Source of the DNA: Isoetes taiwanensis
Taxonomy: Eukaryota; Streptophyta; Lycopodiopsida; Isoetales; Isoetaceae
Assembly: GCA_021234155.1 (NCBI GenBank)
Contig: JAJEKV010000148.1
Coordinates: 498,710 to 562,709, forward strand
Direction of reading: 5' to 3'
DNA length: 64,000 bases
Below, one piece after another: positions 12,190 through 22,470 of the stretch (positions are counted from its first letter, which is position 1; each line of letters begins with the position of its first letter). Made by a program: the position numbers and the translations under genes. The notes under the pieces were generated by a model. That model did no database searches. It had not been told where the DNA came from and saw nothing but the letters and a program-made list of their open reading frames with translations.

Positions 12190-13330
12190 AGGATTTATAA
12201 AGGCACAAAGAAAGACTTCCGTTGGATCACTAATGCTCACTCTACTATCTATCTTGAAATTCTGGAGATTATCAACTGCTGTCCTCAACATTCCTAGAAT
12301 TATGGCGAGATCTCTAAATGGGCTTGTGCCTGGATCGCACCATTCTCGGTAAAGTATCCGCCTAAGCTGAATTTTGTATGCTCCATATTTGATGTTCTCT
12401 TAATCTCCCTACTGTATACATGAGGTTTTCGTACTTGAGACATCACTAAATGCTCACGAAAACATTCCCACTTCTTGGTGAGAATGGGATCGACATGTTA
12501 TGGAGTTAATCTTTGAAGACGACTGGTCATACATGAGAAATGTTAACAAACATTACGATCTATGGGTAAAAATGCCTGTTAATCAATATGTCGATTAAAT
12601 GGTTCAAACATGTCCCACAAAGGCAAATCTTTGGAATAAAATTGACGATTCATTTCTCAAAATATTGTTGGCTTCTCAACAATTTTTACATCGGTATGGG
12701 TGTTGGCGTCACGGAAACAAGTTTGTGGAATTCCTATGGGGTTCTCCTGTAGCCCTGTTGGTGCAACCCAATTGCCTACTTGGCACGGTTTGAAATGAAC
12801 TTCATTAAAAATCTTGCCAAGCGGGAACAAATGCAAAGAAGATTGAAAGGTTTAGGTACTCTTTTACTGTTACATAGGCGATCTCTTAGCTATTAGCGTC
12901 TAATACTCGAGGACTTTCTGAAAAGTATTATTTAAAGACAATAGTAGCGATTTCTGAGATCTATGATATGGAAACCCTTGGCATCAAGAAGAGACACTGG
13001 CGAAATTTAGCAATGATCCGGACAAATGTTTTGGTTTTAAGGGGCCAACTTCCTCAGCGTGACCATTGAAATTATCGACAAGGAGCTTGGCATATACCGA
13101 ACCTATAGGTATGATAAGAGGGACAAAGCGCCCTTCCACGGACACTAAAAAATACATTCATGCAAGCGACTATAGACCATACCATAAAGCGTGCAGCGTG
13201 ATTTTATCTCATTTTTTTGCCGTATCTATATATCAATTCACGCCATATTTGCGCTCTGAGGGGACGGACTTAGTTTACTCAATTGCTTCATCAACAATGG
13301 TTTTGAGCGTAATGGCTTAAGAAAGAAGAG
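12190..13330 (+). pseudogene. Reverse transcriptase of the GIPMGFSCSP type, broken
   Basis: The order of motifs fits an RT palm domain. KQVCGIPMGFSCSPV is at about 12716-12759. After a one-base shift come WCNPIAYLARFEMNFIKNLA (about 12760-12822) and then YIGDLLAIS at 12871 in the YxDD position, with the first Asp read as Gly. GANFLSVTIEI (about 13041) is followed by YRYDKRDKAPF and KYIHASDYRPYHKACSVILS (about 13150). The FLxVTI, YDKRD and NRP-like SxILS block is typical of a eukaryotic RT group often placed near Penelope-like elements. It differs from the Ty1/copia, Ty3/gypsy and plant L1 enzymes usual in plants. I see no GIY-YIG or other endonuclease. At least four frame changes make it inactive as read; some may be consensus errors. 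Placement as Penelope-like is tentative; RT identity is firm. Confidence 0.75.
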
Positions 13331-13460
13331 TCATTCTCTATATCCATAATGATGATTTTCCCTGGCCTCAAATTAAATCTTACGAGTCCCTTATACAAAA
13401 TATCATTGAAAGCGGGAGATTTAAAAGGTATTTTTCCTTTTGTCATTTCTTGCACTTCTA

Positions 13461-14127
13461 ATTTTACTTATAGGGTTTGGTGTGACCTCTACTATGTAGT
13501 AGGGGTCTGCCATCCTACTATAGCTACTAAAGAGGGTCAATAACTACCCTCGAGTGTTGGCGAGGCTTTTAATTTAAATTCCGATTGCACTTTCTAACGT
13601 GTATATCCGGAGTCTTCAGGGCTACAATCAGGGCGTGAGTTAAGACCCTTCAATTTAAATAAATTCACAATACTACAAAGGTTTAAAATAATGCTTTATG
13701 GACCCTAGACCTTTCCCACTAGACCTTCATACGTTCGATATGCGCATTCAAACACCCATAACGGACTCCTTGGTGTGTCTTAAAATTTGATACTTTGAGT
13801 TGAAATTGGTAAACCTTTGGCTTCTCAATATGGTGACTATGCATTTCACACCATAGTCTAGATCCCTTTACCAACAACCCTATTTGGTTTTATTTAAGCG
13901 GTTTCAATACCTTATGTCTTTAATACCCCCATGGGTTTCACCTTTTTTCATGGACAATTGATTTGGTGATTTCTTATTCCTTCACATACCATGAGGGTTT
14001 TATCAACTGATGAGGAATGGTTGCATTATTATTAGACAATGGTGGTTCATCTCACCTAACGAGGGTAGACTTATTTCATGGTTATACTTTGTGTCGATTA
14101 CTATAAATTATCCACCTTATAATCTAA
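13461..14127. other. Unassigned AT-rich sequence up to the outer Helitron
   Basis: No gene, repeat or RNA feature was recognised. The last bases, ending CTAA at 14127, form the left side of the Helitron Z insertion site; the right side begins TGGTTTCTCACC at 38140. Confidence 0.4.
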
Positions 14128-14257
14128 CTAGTAATGGTGTGGCGTTCTTGAAGCATAAGTTAAGGAACCTATGTGGATGGGGAAACCTGTTCCAGCCAGT
14201 CTTCTTTTTCATAAATCAAATATAATAGAAACCAAGCCCAGACTCTTGGTATAAAGG

Positions 14258-16240
14258 TTTTGTGCATTTAATACCCTTCCCTTGTTTTTGCTCTATTTTA
14301 TGTTTTCCTTTTCCTCATTATCCTACAGTTTTCCTTTTTCCTTTTCCTTTGTTCTTATTTTTTTCCAGGTTATCTTTTCCCTTCTCCCCGTTTGCCCCCT
14401 TCACCATCCCTTCCCTTCCCCTTCCCTTTTTCCCTTTTCCCTTTATCTTTCTCGATAGGCTTTTTCTCTTCCCACTTCATTGTTTTACCGCCCTTCCCAT
14501 TTTTCCCTTTTCTTTTCTTCTTTCTTTTCCTTTCCTTTTTTTCCTTTTCCCATGCTTTTTTTTCTTCTCTTTTCCCCACCTTTTCATGTGGCCCTCTTCT
14601 TCCTTTCCCATCCATTTCCTTTATCCTGTGCTCTTTTTCCGATCTCTTTTCCCATTTCCCTCTCCTCCTTTCCTGGTGCCTTTTTCCCCCTTTCCCGCTT
14701 CCCTTTTCTTTTTTCCTTTCCCTTCCCTTTCCCACGCTTTCGGTTTTCTTCGTGCCCTTTTTCCCTTTCCCTTTCCTCCTTCCTTTTCATTTTCGCTTTC
14801 CCTTTCCCTTTGCTTATGTCTCTTTCCATTCGCATTTCTCCACCTTTTTTATGTGTCCCTTTTCCTTTTTTTTCCCCATCCTCCTCACCTCTTCGTCTTT
14901 CCCCTTTTCTCCCCTTTTTTTCTTTCCCATGCTCTTTTTCCCTTCTTTTTTTCCCTTTACCCATCCTTTATTCTTCTATTTTTTCTCGTCCCCTTTTTCC
15001 CTTCCTCCCTTCCTCTTTTTCCATTCCTTGCTCTCCACCCTTTCCCCCCTCCCTTTTCCTCCTTTTCCCACCCTTTCTCTCTTTCCATTTTCTCGGTGCC
15101 TTTTTATCTTCCTTTTTCCCTCCCTTTTTCTTTTTCCCTTTCCATGTCCCTTTTTCTATGCCATTTTCCTCTTTCCTCACCTTTTCTCTCTAGTCGAGAA
15201 AACCCACACACACTAGTCTAGCAACTATAGGTCTCGAGTTCGAGACCGCCCAGAATCGCACTCTGAACTGTTGGGTGTCAAAACCCACAGACGCAATGTA
15301 AAGTGGTTGGGGGCAGGGCCCAACCAAGCAATGTAGTGTGGTGTGTGGTCACATGTCCAGTTGGATGCTGCCTAGTGGCGTGACGTTAAAATACTATCTA
15401 TCTATCTATCTATCTAACCTTTTCCCTTTCTTTTTTCGATGCCCTATTTTGCTTCCATTTTTCTCTTTCTTCACCCTTTCCCTTTTTTGCATGCCCTTTT
15501 CGCCTTCCCTTTTGCCCTTTTTCTCGTGCCCTTTTCTAGGTTCCCATTTCCCTTTTTCTTTTTTTCTTTTCCTTTCCCTTTCCCCTTTTCCATGCACTTT
15601 GTTCATTCCCTTTTTCCACCCTTTTCCTGTTCATTTTTTTCCCCACCCTTTCCCTATTTCCCTTTTCTCGATGCCTTTTTATCTTCCTTTTTCCCGTCTC
15701 TTTTTCTTTTCCCCTTTCCCTTTCCCTTTCCTTTTTTCCATGCCATTTTCCCCTTCCCCATCCTCTTTCTTCACCTTTTCTCTCTAACCTTTTCCCTTTC
15801 TTTCTTCGATACTATCTTTTCGTTTCCCTTTTCCTCTTTTCTTCACTATTTTCCTCTTTTCTTTTTTTCCCACGCCTTTTCCCCCTTCCCTTTTGCCCTT
15901 TTCCTCGTGCCTTTTCTTCAAGTTCCCTTTTCCCTATTCAATCTCCGTTTTTCTTTTTTCCTTTCCTTCCCCTTTTCCCATATGCTTTGTTCGTCCTCTT
16001 TTTCCCACCCTTTTCCCTTACCTTTTTCTCCTTTTCTCACCCTTCCCTTTTTCTTTTTTCCTTTCTCCCTCTCTATTTCTATTCTTGTTTTCATTTTTTC
16101 CATGTCATTTTTCCTTTTCCTTTTCCTTTTCCCCTTTCTTTGCCGTTTTCCTTTTCCTCTTTTTCCCATGCCCTTTTTCCTTTTCCTTTTCCCTTTTACC
16201 CGTGCCTTACCTCCCCTTTCCTTTTCCTTTCTTCTTAAGA
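14258..16240. repeat. Long polypyrimidine tract, about 2 kb, interrupted by a SINE
   Basis: The plus strand is almost wholly C and T (CCTTTTCCCTTT-type) apart from 15183-15418. Degenerate larger units are visible: TTTTCTCGATGCCTTTTTAT at about 15660 matches about 15085, and CTCTCTAACCTTTTCCC recurs at 15784 and at the SINE junction, giving a period of roughly 365 bp. The long open frames here (up to 319 codons, almost all Phe, Pro, Ser, Leu on plus and Lys, Gly, Arg, Glu on minus) are by-products of composition. Such tracts can form triplex DNA. Confidence 0.85.
15183..15418 (+). mobile_element. tRNA-derived SINE inserted in the pyrimidine tract
   Basis: The only mixed-composition stretch in the tract. 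It has an A-box-like TAGTCGAGAAA at 15191-15201 and a B-box AGTTCGAGACC at 15237-15247, with 46 bases between starts as in tRNA-type pol III promoters. The B box sits in the perfect palindrome GTCTCGAGTTCGAGAC. The 3' end is ACTATCTATCTATCTATCTA, a short simple-repeat tail as in many plant SINEs. About 225-235 bp is a normal SINE length. The interrupted sequence was TCTCTAACCTTTTCC, as still seen at 15784. No tRNA gene folds here. Confidence 0.7.
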
Positions 16241-16362
16241 AATCAAATTATGACTAATCACGGTAGTGGAAAGTCGTGCGATAAATCTCAGCCTTCATTT
16301 TCAATCAGATGATCTCAGCCATTTAAATTAGGGCTTGATCCATTCAATACGATATAACATTA

Positions 16363-16369
16363 TCTTATA
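16363..16369 (+). mobile_element. First seven bases of Helitron X
   Basis: TCTTATA follows an A at 16362 and is cut off by the CTAG end of Helitron Y. Joined to 34026 onward it restores TCTTATATTATAATGTTATG, the intact start seen at 52363 and 62609. Confidence 0.85.
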
Positions 16370-16380
16370 CTAGTAACGGT

Positions 16381-16397
16381 GCCCAGCGTTGCTGGGC
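16381..16397 (-). other. Helitron Y 3' terminal hairpin
   Basis: A perfect 7-bp stem GCCCAGC/GCTGGGC with a three-base loop, seven bases from the CTAG end. This is the standard Helitron terminator structure. X has the same stem at 38102-38118. Confidence 0.9.
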
Positions 16398-16699
16398 ATA
16401 TGTTGAAAACCTATAAATGCTAAGGCAGTAATGATATTGAGGTGTTGCTCTAGCTATTGCAAATCCTCCCTGTTTTCCTTTGTGTTGGTGTTAGGGATGT
16501 TGTGCCATTATTCCATCGCACACTCACCCCGGTTTTTGGTCCACTGTTGAAAACATCAGTTTTGGTAGGTTTACATGTCCTGTTTTCAAAGAATCCTACA
16601 TGTGGATTTGTGAAGGTATGGTTTTGTTCGATAATGGTGTTCTTTTTTCAGTGGACTAAAACATCCACTGTTGTTTTGTAGTTTCTTCTATTGTGACAT

Positions 16700-17225
16700 G
16701 TCATTTTATAATACAATCCACTGTAGGAAAGAGTACTTGAATTTCTACATGTCTAATAATTCTATTGTCACATGTCTTTATGGATGTAGAAAAGAATATT
16801 TGATTCTCTACATGTCCTATACTTCCATTCACATGTCTTTATAGTAGTAGGACAGAGTACTTTATTTGCTAAGGCATTGTAGGAAAGAATACATGAATTA
16901 CGACATGTGTAATACTTCTATTGTCACATGTCTTTATAAAGTCGGAAAAGAATACTTGATTCTCTACATGTCATATGCTTCCATGTCACATGTCTTTATA
17001 GTAGTAGGGCCCAGTACTTTATTTGCTAAGGCATTGTAGGAAAGAATACATGAATTACGACATGTGTAATACTTCTATTCTCACATGTCTTTATAGAAGT
17101 AGGAAAAAGTACTTGATTCTCTTTCTCATGTCTTTATGTCCTATCTTGATTCTCTACATGTCCTATCCTTCTATAGTCTTTATAGTGGTAGGGCCAAGTA
17201 CTTGATTTGCTACATGTGATGCGTG
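16700..17225. repeat. Degenerate repeats containing CACATGTCTTTATA
   Basis: TCACATGTCTTTAT and TCTACATGTC-type phrases alternate about every 60-90 bp. A longer segment TTTATTTGCTAAGGCATTG to CACATGTCTTTATA is repeated at about 16861 and 17022, a period near 160 bp. It lies near the 3' end of Helitron Y and is non-coding. Confidence 0.7.
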
Positions 17226-17309
17226 CCGCGATCACATGTTCTTATACTAGTATTCCATGTAACACAAGTTACTTCAACTACTTCAATTACTTAACACCTA
17301 TTTTTGCAT

Positions 17310-18900
17310 AGCGTGGGCACCAACATGCCAAGGTGGCTCTAACATGCCACCTAGGCTCAAACATGCCAAAGGTGGCTCCAACATGCCACCTAGGCTCCAA
17401 CATGACAAAATGGCTCAAACATGCCACCTAGGCTCCAGCGTGCTCAAACATGCCCTTGCTGGCTCCAACATGCCACCTATGCTCCAACTTGCCAGGGTGG
17501 CTCAAATATGCGTGGGCTCCAACATGCCACCTAGGCTCCAACATTCCTAGGTGGCTCAAACATCTCACCACATAGGCTCAAACATGCCATGGACCTCACT
17601 TAGGCTCCAACATGCCAAGGTGGCTCCAACATGCCACCTAGGCTCAAACATGCCCAAGGTGGCTCAAACATGCCACCCTAGGCTCCCAACATGCCACCTA
17701 GGCTCAAACATGCGGTGGGCTCAAACATGCCACCCTAGGCTCCAACATGCCACCTAGGCTCAAACATGCCAAGGTGGCTCAAACATCTCATGTGGGCTCC
17801 ACCATGCCACCCTAGCCTCCAACATGCCAAGGTGGCTCACAACATGCCACCTAGGCTTAAATATGCCAAGTTGGCTCAAACATGCCACCTAGGCTCCAAC
17901 ATGCCACCCAGGTGGCTCTACACGCCACCTAGGCTCAAACATGCCACGTGGGCTCCAACATGCCCGTGCCAAGGTGGCTCCAACATGCCACCTAGGCTCC
18001 AACATGCTCAAACATGCCCAGCGGGCTCTAACATGCCACCTATGCTCCAACTTGCCAAGGTGGCTCAAATATGCTGCGTGGGCTCCAACATGCCAAGGTG
18101 GCTCAAGCATGCCACCACGGGCTCCAACATGCCACCTAGGCTCTAACATGGCAAGGTGGCTCAAACATCTACGTGGTCTCCAACATGCCACCTGGGCTCC
18201 AACATGCCAAGGTGGCTCCAACATGCCAAGGTGGCTCAAACATGCCACCTAGGCTCCAGCGTGCTCAAACATGCCAAGGTGGCTCAAACATGCCACGTGG
18301 GCTCCAACATGCAAGGTGGCTCAAACATGCCACCCTAGGCTCAAACATGCCAAAGGTGGTTCCCACATGCCAAGGTGGCTCCAACATGCCACCTAGGCTC
18401 AAACATGCCAAGGTGGCTCAAACATGCCACCTAAGGCAACAAAAACAAAATGGCTCAAACATGCCACCTAGGCTCCAACGTGCTCAAACATGCCACGCGG
18501 GCTCCAACATACCACCTATGCTCCAACTTGCCAAGGTGGCTCAAATATGCCACGTGGGCTCCAACATGCCACCTAGGCTCCAACATTCCTAGGTGGCTCA
18601 AACATGCCATCTAGGCTCCAACATGCCACCGGGCTCAAACATGCGGTGGCTCAAACATCTCAAGGTGGGCTCAAACATGCCACCTAGGCTCCAACATGCC
18701 AAGGTGGCTCAAACATGCGTGGACTCCATAATGCCGCGTGGGCTCCAACATGCCAAGGTGGCTCAAACATGCCACCTAGGCTCAAACATGCCAAGGTGGC
18801 TCCAACATGCCATCACGGGCTCCAACATGCCAAGGTGGCCGGGGCATGCCACCTAGTCTCAAGCATGCCACCTAGGCACCCCAAGTGGTGACATGGCATG
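17310..18900 (+). repeat. 19-bp minisatellite, block 1
   Basis: Two unit types dominate, GGCTCCAACATGCCACCTA and GGCTCAAACATGCCAAGGT, with many one-to-three-base variants and truncated units. In alternation they form 38-bp higher-order units in which AGGTGGC and GCCACCT face each other across TCAAACAT, a potential hairpin. The open frames are repeat by-products (MPPRLQHA and similar). The block ends at about 18900 in a GGCACCCCAAGTGGTGACAT junction that recurs inverted near 24680. Confidence 0.9.
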
Positions 18901-19100
18901 CCAAGTAAGCAAGGTCAAGTTTTGACTAGGCCAAAAAACCAAAGATGTCCATCTTTGGTCTTTTCGATGGGTGATGTTGGCAAATTTTAGGTGACATGGC
19001 TAGATGATGGTGACATGGACCTTGGATGTCTTTGCAAACAGGGTAGGCACCTCGGCATTGGCCTTTCTTGTGAAGGGAGTCTCAAGAAAGGTATATATGC

Positions 19101-21917
19101 TGGTGCATTTTCTCTTGCGTATCTGGCGTCATCTTGCACATCACTGCCAAAGATTTCACCTTTTTTGAGACCGGATTTTTATCGTGCTTTTCTTTGTGTT
19201 TATGCTCCGGAAATTCATAATTAATGCATGGGGCGGGGAAAAATCCTGGTTTTCAGCCGGCTGGCTTGCCAAGTGGCCCGAAGTCTGAGAAAATCCCGGT
19301 ATTTTCGGATGAGTTTTAGACCCTCGATTTTTATTGGGATGGCGTAGTTGGCCCGACAAGGTTTAGACCACGTTTTTCGATTTTGGGGCATGGAGGAGGC
19401 CGGTTGGCGATCCGACCTCGCCGCGTCGTCCGGAGCGGCGAAATTACCCTAGGGGACAAGTTCCGCGGCCCGAGTTTTCCCGGGGGATCAATCACTTACC
19501 CCTCACTAGGAGGTATTGACATCCACCTCCATGCCAATTGACTACAAGTGTGTAGTAAGCGACCTACTTTGGCGTTTCTTGGAGGGGTGGTCTTACCCCT
19601 GAAACTTGGTCCCCTAGGTAATGGGGATGTTAGGGTCCATTGGCGGAGCCGGTTCTCGATTGGGAGGGTGGGGGTCCAGCCGTCCCTCCGGCCCGGCTTG
19701 GACTAGCTGCGAGAACAAGATACTTGGGGTTCACCACGAGGCCTGGTAGAAGATTGAAGTGAGAATAGCAGCACTAGGACTGCTAGGTGGTATACATGTG
19801 ACCACGGAGAAGCAAAGCTAGCTCCACTACCTAGTAGGGGCGTTACCGGCGGTGGTCTCGGGAAGGGGTTGGCTCGGGCTTCGTCTCATGCCTGCGCTTG
19901 TGCTTCTATTGCGGTGCATTTTTTCTCTTGCGTGTGTGCGGCGTCATCTTTGCACATCACATAAAGATTTCACCTTTTTGAGACCCGAATTTTTATCGTG
20001 CTTTTCTTTGTGTTTATGCTCGGAAATTCATAATTAATGCATGGGGCGGGGAAAAATCCTGGTTTTCAGCCCGAGCTGGCTTGCCAAGTGGCCCCGAGTA
20101 TAGGAAAATCCCGGTATTTCCGGATGAGTTTTAGACCCTCGATTTTTTATTGGGATGGTGCAGTTGGCCCGGCGGGGAGTTTAGACCACGTTTTCGATTT
20201 TGGGGCATGGAGGAGGCCCCGGTTGGCAATCCGACCCTCCGCATCGTCGGAGCGGGCAGAAATTACCCTAGGGGACAAGTTCCACTACCGGTTTTCCCGG
20301 GGGATCAATCACTTACCCCCCACTAGGAGGTATTGGCATCCACCTCCATGCCAATTGACTACAAGTGTGTAGTAAGCGACCTACTTTGGCGTTTCTTGGA
20401 GAGGGGTGGTCTTACGCCCGCGAAACTTGGTCCCCTAGGTAATGGGGATGTTAGGGTCCATTGGCGAGCCGGTTCTTCGGAGTGGGGGTCGGCCAGGGTC
20501 CTCGACCCCCGGCTTGGATTAGCTTTTTGCAAGAATAAGATACTTGGGGTTCACCACGAGGCCACAGTAGAAGATTGAAGTGACAATAGGAGCACTAGGA
20601 CTGCTAGGTGGTATACATGTGACCCACGGGAAGAAAAGCTAGCTCCTTTGCTTTCGGTGGGGCGTTCTGGGCCCGGTGGCCTCGAAAGGGGTTGGCTCGG
20701 GCTTCGTCTCATGCCTCTGCTTGTGCTTCTATTGGCCGGTGCATTTTTTCTCTTGCGTGTGCGCGTCATGTTGCATATCTGCCAAGATTTCACCTTTTTT
20801 TGAGACCGGATTTTTATCGTGTTTTTTTGTGTTTATGCTCGGAAATTCATAATTAATGCATGGGGCGGGGAAAAATCCTGATTTTCAGCCAGCTGGCTTG
20901 CCTAAGTGGTGGCGGCGTATAGGAAAATCCCGGTATTTTCGGGGCGAGCTTTAGACCCTCGATTTTTATTGGGATGGCCCTTGGGTTGGCCACGGCAGAG
21001 TTTAGACCCGTTTTTTGATTTTGGGGGCATGGAGGCCCGGATTGGCGATCCGACCTCTCCACATCGTCGGGCAGCGAGAAATTACCCTAGAGGACAAGTT
21101 CCACTACCGGTTTTCCCGGGGGATCAATCACTTACCCCCACTAGGAGGTATTGACATCCACCTCCATGCCAATTGACTACAAGTGTGTAGTAAGCGACCT
21201 ACTTTGGCGTTTCTTGGAGAGGGGTGGTCTTACGCCTGAAACTTGGTCTCCTAGGTAATGGGGATGTTAGGGTCCATTGGCGAGCCGGTTCTTAGATTAG
21301 GTGGGGGTCGGCAGTCCTCCCCGGCTTGGACTAGCTGCGAGAACAAGATACTTGGGGTCACCACGAGGCCACGGTAGAAGATCCCGAAGTGAGAATAGCA
21401 GCACTAGGACTGCTAGGTGGTATACATGTGACCACCGGAGAAGCAAAGCTAGCTCCTTTGCCCGATGGGGCGTTTGCAGCCCGGTGGCCTCGGGAAGGGG
21501 TTGGCTCGGGGCTTCGTCTCATGCCCTGCTTGTGCTTCTATTGCGGTGCATTTTCTCTTGCGTGTGCGGCGTCATGCTGCATCATCCATAAAATTTCACC
21601 TTTTTGAGAGACCGAATTTTTTTTCACGTGCTTTTCTTTTGTGTTTATGATCCGGAAATTCATGATTAATGCATGGGGGGGAAAAAATCATGGTTTCGGC
21701 CGGCTGGCTTGCCAAGTGGCCCGGCGTCTGAGGAAAATCCCGGTATTTCGGGTGAGCTTTAGACCCTCGATTTTTGATTGGGATGGCCATAGTTGGCCAC
21801 GGCGAGTTTAGACCCGTTTTTTTATTTTGGGGCATGGAGGAGGCCCCGGATTGGCGATCCGACCTCTCCATGTCATCACGGAATGCCGAAATTACCCTAG
21901 GGGACAAGTTCCACGGC
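19101..21917 (+). repeat. Satellite of about 815 bp, about 3.5 tandem copies
   Basis: The landmark GAAATTCATAATTAATGCAT lies near 19210, 20022, 20843 and (one change) 21655, giving periods of about 812, 821 and 812 bp. Other shared landmarks are CACTAGGAGGTATTG, CTACAAGTGTGTAGTAAGCG and CACTAGGACTGCTAGG. The first copy starts mid-unit at about 19101 and the last stops after GGGGACAAGTTCCAC at about 21915. No long open frame is conserved between copies. The segment before it (about 19070) and the one at 22117-22160 share TTGTGAAGGGAGTCTC, so the array interrupts related sequence. Confidence 0.85.
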
Positions 21918-21965
21918 CCTCTTGATCAGAGGAGCATCCCCAGAATGTAAATCCTACCAAACCCT

Positions 21966-22272
21966 AGGGTTTGGTAGGGTTTACATCTCGAGCGTCAAGA
22001 CGGAGACTAACACATCGAAACTTTGCATGGAGTTCTCTGTGTATGCTCGGGGACCATGCGGGAGATGGGGTCAAATCCCCCTGGCGACATGCTTTTCGAA
22101 CTCCCCTTCCTTTGGAAAGGGGCTTGTGAAGGGAGTCTCCGAAAGGTATCTTTGCAGGAAATTTGGCTCTGTCTCCCGGTGCCATGAGGGTAATCCGGCA
22201 CGGGTATTCCACGTCGGATCCTGGGCCCTCACGGGTCGCCGGACATCCCGAATGTAAACCCTATCAAACCCT
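21966..22272. mobile_element. MITE-like inverted-repeat element, about 307 bp
   Basis: The left end AGGGTTTGGTAGGGTTTACAT and the right end ATGTAAACCCTATCAAACCC(T) are inverted repeats with one mismatch over 21 bp. A second inverted copy of the end lies directly outside on the left, making a 42-bp palindrome at 21945-21986 with one mismatch. There is no coding capacity and no clear target duplication. It could be a small non-autonomous DNA transposon or a recombination by-product. Confidence 0.45.
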
Positions 22273-22470
22273 AGGCTCCAGCGTGCTCAAAGCGTGCCAA
22301 GGTGGCTCAAACATGCCACGTGGGCTCCAACATGCCACATAGGCTCCAACATGCCATGTGGGCTCCAACATGCCAAGGTGGCTCAAACATGCCACCTAGG
22401 CTCAAACATGCCAAGGTGGCTCCCACATGCCAAGTTGGCACCTAGGCTCAGGCATGCCACCTAGGCATGT
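22273..22470 (+). repeat. 19-bp minisatellite, block 2
   Basis: Same units and orientation as block 1, about ten copies, ending in the CACCTAGGCTCAGGCATGCC type. It lies between the MITE-like element and unique sequence. Confidence 0.85.

Larger units (their letters stand above)
3455..13460 (+). mobile_element. Possible single large retroelement (promoter repeats, ORF, phosphatase, RT)
   Basis: All recognisable pieces run in the same direction: tandem repeats and TATA box, a lysine-rich ORF, the inverted-motif array, an FCP1-like domain, long coding-like debris and finally an RT. No terminal repeats, poly-A tail or target duplication could be found, so the extent is a guess. The alternative is independent insertions side by side. 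Confidence 0.25.
14128..16362 (-). mobile_element. Helitron Z, main part (outermost of three nested elements)
   Basis: On the minus strand the 3' end is CTAG at 14128-14131. Continuing inward, CTAGTAATGGTG then GCATAAGTT match Helitron X's own 3' end; only the hairpin core differs, with CCAG and CTGG of the stem replaced by other bases. The 5' part next to X (16305-16362), read on the minus strand, is TAATGTTATATCG then a GATCAAGCCCTAA and GGCTGAGATC, the same family's 5' region. Its first ten bases lie at 38130-38139, beyond X. Joining them gives TCTTATATTATAATGTTAT, identical to the starts of the other family members. The target is A|T. No Rep/helicase gene, so it is non-autonomous. Most of it is the pyrimidine tract. 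Confidence 0.8.

Noticed and set aside
14262-15221. Very long open frames (319, 274 and 237 codons) on the plus strand
   Set aside because: They lie in almost pure pyrimidine DNA, overlap in all three frames and encode only Phe, Pro, Ser and Leu; they reflect composition, not genes.
15183-15260. tRNA gene
   Set aside because: A and B boxes are present, but no cloverleaf (acceptor or anticodon stem) can be drawn; better explained as a SINE.
17215-17260. A further Helitron end at the CTAG near 17246
   Set aside because: ACTAG is present and a weak GTAAC/GTTAC hairpin lies inward, but the stem is short and AT-rich and no partner 5' end could be found.
17344-18856. Many frames of 60-140 codons with MPPRLQHA-type repeats
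   Set aside because: Products of the 19-bp minisatellite; 19 is not a multiple of three, so every frame is open in patches.
17310-18900. CRISPR-like array of short regular repeats
   Set aside because: Units are directly adjacent with no unique spacers, no cas genes are present, and the setting is a plant nuclear genome.
20333-20578. Genes within the 815-bp satellite copies
   Set aside because: Frames are not conserved between copies, which differ by frequent indels.
21950-21985. Telomere-type repeats (CCCTAAA)
   Set aside because: AAACCCTAGGGTTT occurs once as the centre of a palindrome; there is no tandem run.
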